Shown piece by piece: positions 63,464 to 64,000 of a stretch of DNA of 64,000 bases. The DNA lies in NCBI GenBank assembly GCA_016193395.1, contig JACPSH010000008.1, forward strand, positions 31,001-95,000. Direction: 5' to 3'. How positions within the stretch are numbered: the first letter of the stretch is position 1; every line of letters starts with the position of its first letter. A program made the translations under genes and the position numbers. This DNA comes from Gammaproteobacteria bacterium (GTDB lineage: Bacteria > Pseudomonadota > Gammaproteobacteria > Eutrophobiales > Eutrophobiaceae). The notes below the pieces were generated by a model that was given only the letters and a program-made list of their open reading frames with translations, made no database searches and was not told the DNA's origin.

Positions 63464-64000
63464 TCAGGGCACGGCTGGAATGTTTGCCGTGTCCTCGCTG
63501 AGTACAACCATTGCATCCGCCGCTTGCAACGATTCACCGAGCTGTGCGAGTAGCGGTGCGGTCGCGGCCTCGAACTTTCCGATCTGATCGGCCGGAATGC
63601 CTTCGGCCCGGGGCAATGCGATGGTGAGGGGGTTACGGTGGGTCCCGTTGACCTGGAATTCGTAATGGAGATGCGGGCCCGTCGCCAAGCCCGTCATCCC
63701 GACGTAGCCGATCACATCGCCCTGGGCCACCCGGGCGCCCTTTTTCATCCCGCGGGCGAATCGCGACATGTGGCCGTACAGCGTGTCGTACGCGGATCCG
63801 TGGCGAAGGAGCAGCGTGTTTCCGTATCCCCCCTTTCTGCCCGCATACGTGACGACCCCGTCCCCGGTCGCCCTGATCGGCGTACCCATCGGCGCCGCAT
63901 AATCGACGCCCCGATGTGCCCGGATGCGACTCAGGATTGGATGCCTGCGTTGGAGATTGAACCCGGAACTGATGCGCGTAAAATTCAGTGGCGTACGCAG
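63464..64000 (-). CDS. M23-family metallopeptidase, C-terminal part (5' end outside window)
   Basis: 178 residues are visible; the frame is open to base 64000, so the N-terminus lies beyond the window. Zinc-site motifs of lysostaphin-like M23 endopeptidases are present: HRGVDYAAPMGTPIRATGDG (HxxxD) and HLHYEFQVNG (HxH). It cleaves peptide cross-links in peptidoglycan. The gene is directly upstream of anmK on the same strand. Confidence 0.93.
   Translation of the reverse strand: MRTPLNFTRISSGFNLQRRHPILSRIRAHRGVDYAAPMGTPIRATGDGVVTYAGRKGGYGNTLLLRHGSAYDTLYGHMSRFARGMKKGARVAQGDVIGYVGMTGLATGPHLHYEFQVNGTHRNPLTIALPRAEGIPADQIGKFEAATAPLLAQLGESLQAADAMVVLSEDTANIPAVP

Noticed and set aside
1..64000. CRISPR arrays, tRNA or rRNA genes, integrases, riboswitches (TPP before thiD, cobalamin near RdhA).
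   Set aside because: No spaced direct repeats, cloverleaf or conserved riboswitch cores were recognised by eye. A covariance-model scan would be decisive.

Overview
The window is GC-rich bacterial chromosome, densely coded on both strands. It most resembles an uncultured gammaproteobacterium (Steroidobacter/Woeseia-like lineages are a guess). The right end carries a typical gammaproteobacterial housekeeping run: hemL, thiE, thiD, rubredoxin, hemJ, a TlpA-like thioredoxin, argC, a coiled-coil membrane protein, a bactofilin, erpA, anmK and an M23 peptidase. The TonB receptors and a squalene-hopene cyclase fit the same placement. I see no rRNA, tRNA, CRISPR array, phage or complete insertion sequence.

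Layout. 1-7913: 5'-truncated tungsten aldehyde oxidoreductase, AhpD-like protein, PLP amino-acid decarboxylase, a toxin-antitoxin module, a DNA methyltransferase fragment fused in frame to a second AhpD-like protein, and an FAD aromatic hydroxylase with a small DUF2783-like partner. 7934-14012: corrinoid reductive dehalogenase homologue, divergent Rieske oxygenase, TonB receptor. 14023-17346: APH-fold kinase plus class III aminotransferase pair bracketed by REP-like repeats, then an SDR. 17529-21445: TTQ amine dehydrogenase operon (heavy chain, light chain, cytochrome c, solitary HPPD N-terminal domain, mauE, mauD). 21715-30412: SnoaL-like protein, two LuxR-type regulators, serine hydrolase plus TonB receptor, MetE-like protein. 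30592-41648: a homogentisate block with hmgA and its MarR regulator on the plus strand, and FAH, two amidases (one with a nonsense codon), maiA, FAD hydroxylase, MFS, MBL hydrolase and DUF2783 on the minus strand. 41673-49398: P450, a Bcr/CflA exporter with a nonsense codon, a second FAH-family protein, TSUP permease, VOC and EthD proteins, and a second amine dehydrogenase set. 49562-55447: secreted protein, acyl-CoA dehydrogenase, unknown protein, hopene cyclase, possible microprotein. 55441-64000: housekeeping genes.

How the genes may work together (inference). Aromatic amino acids could be decarboxylated to arylalkylamines (2292-3794). The periplasmic TTQ dehydrogenases would oxidise these to arylacetaldehydes, and the aldehyde oxidoreductase would convert those to arylacetates. 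Ring hydroxylation by an FAD, Rieske or P450 enzyme could give homogentisate, which HmgA, MaiA and FAH would cleave to fumarate and acetoacetate. The reductive dehalogenase and receptors suggest that halogenated or complex aromatics are also taken in.

The region looks recently rearranged. It has a chimeric gene, two single-stop gene interruptions, a MITE-like element at the maiA stop codon, and several palindromic repeats beside the catabolic genes.
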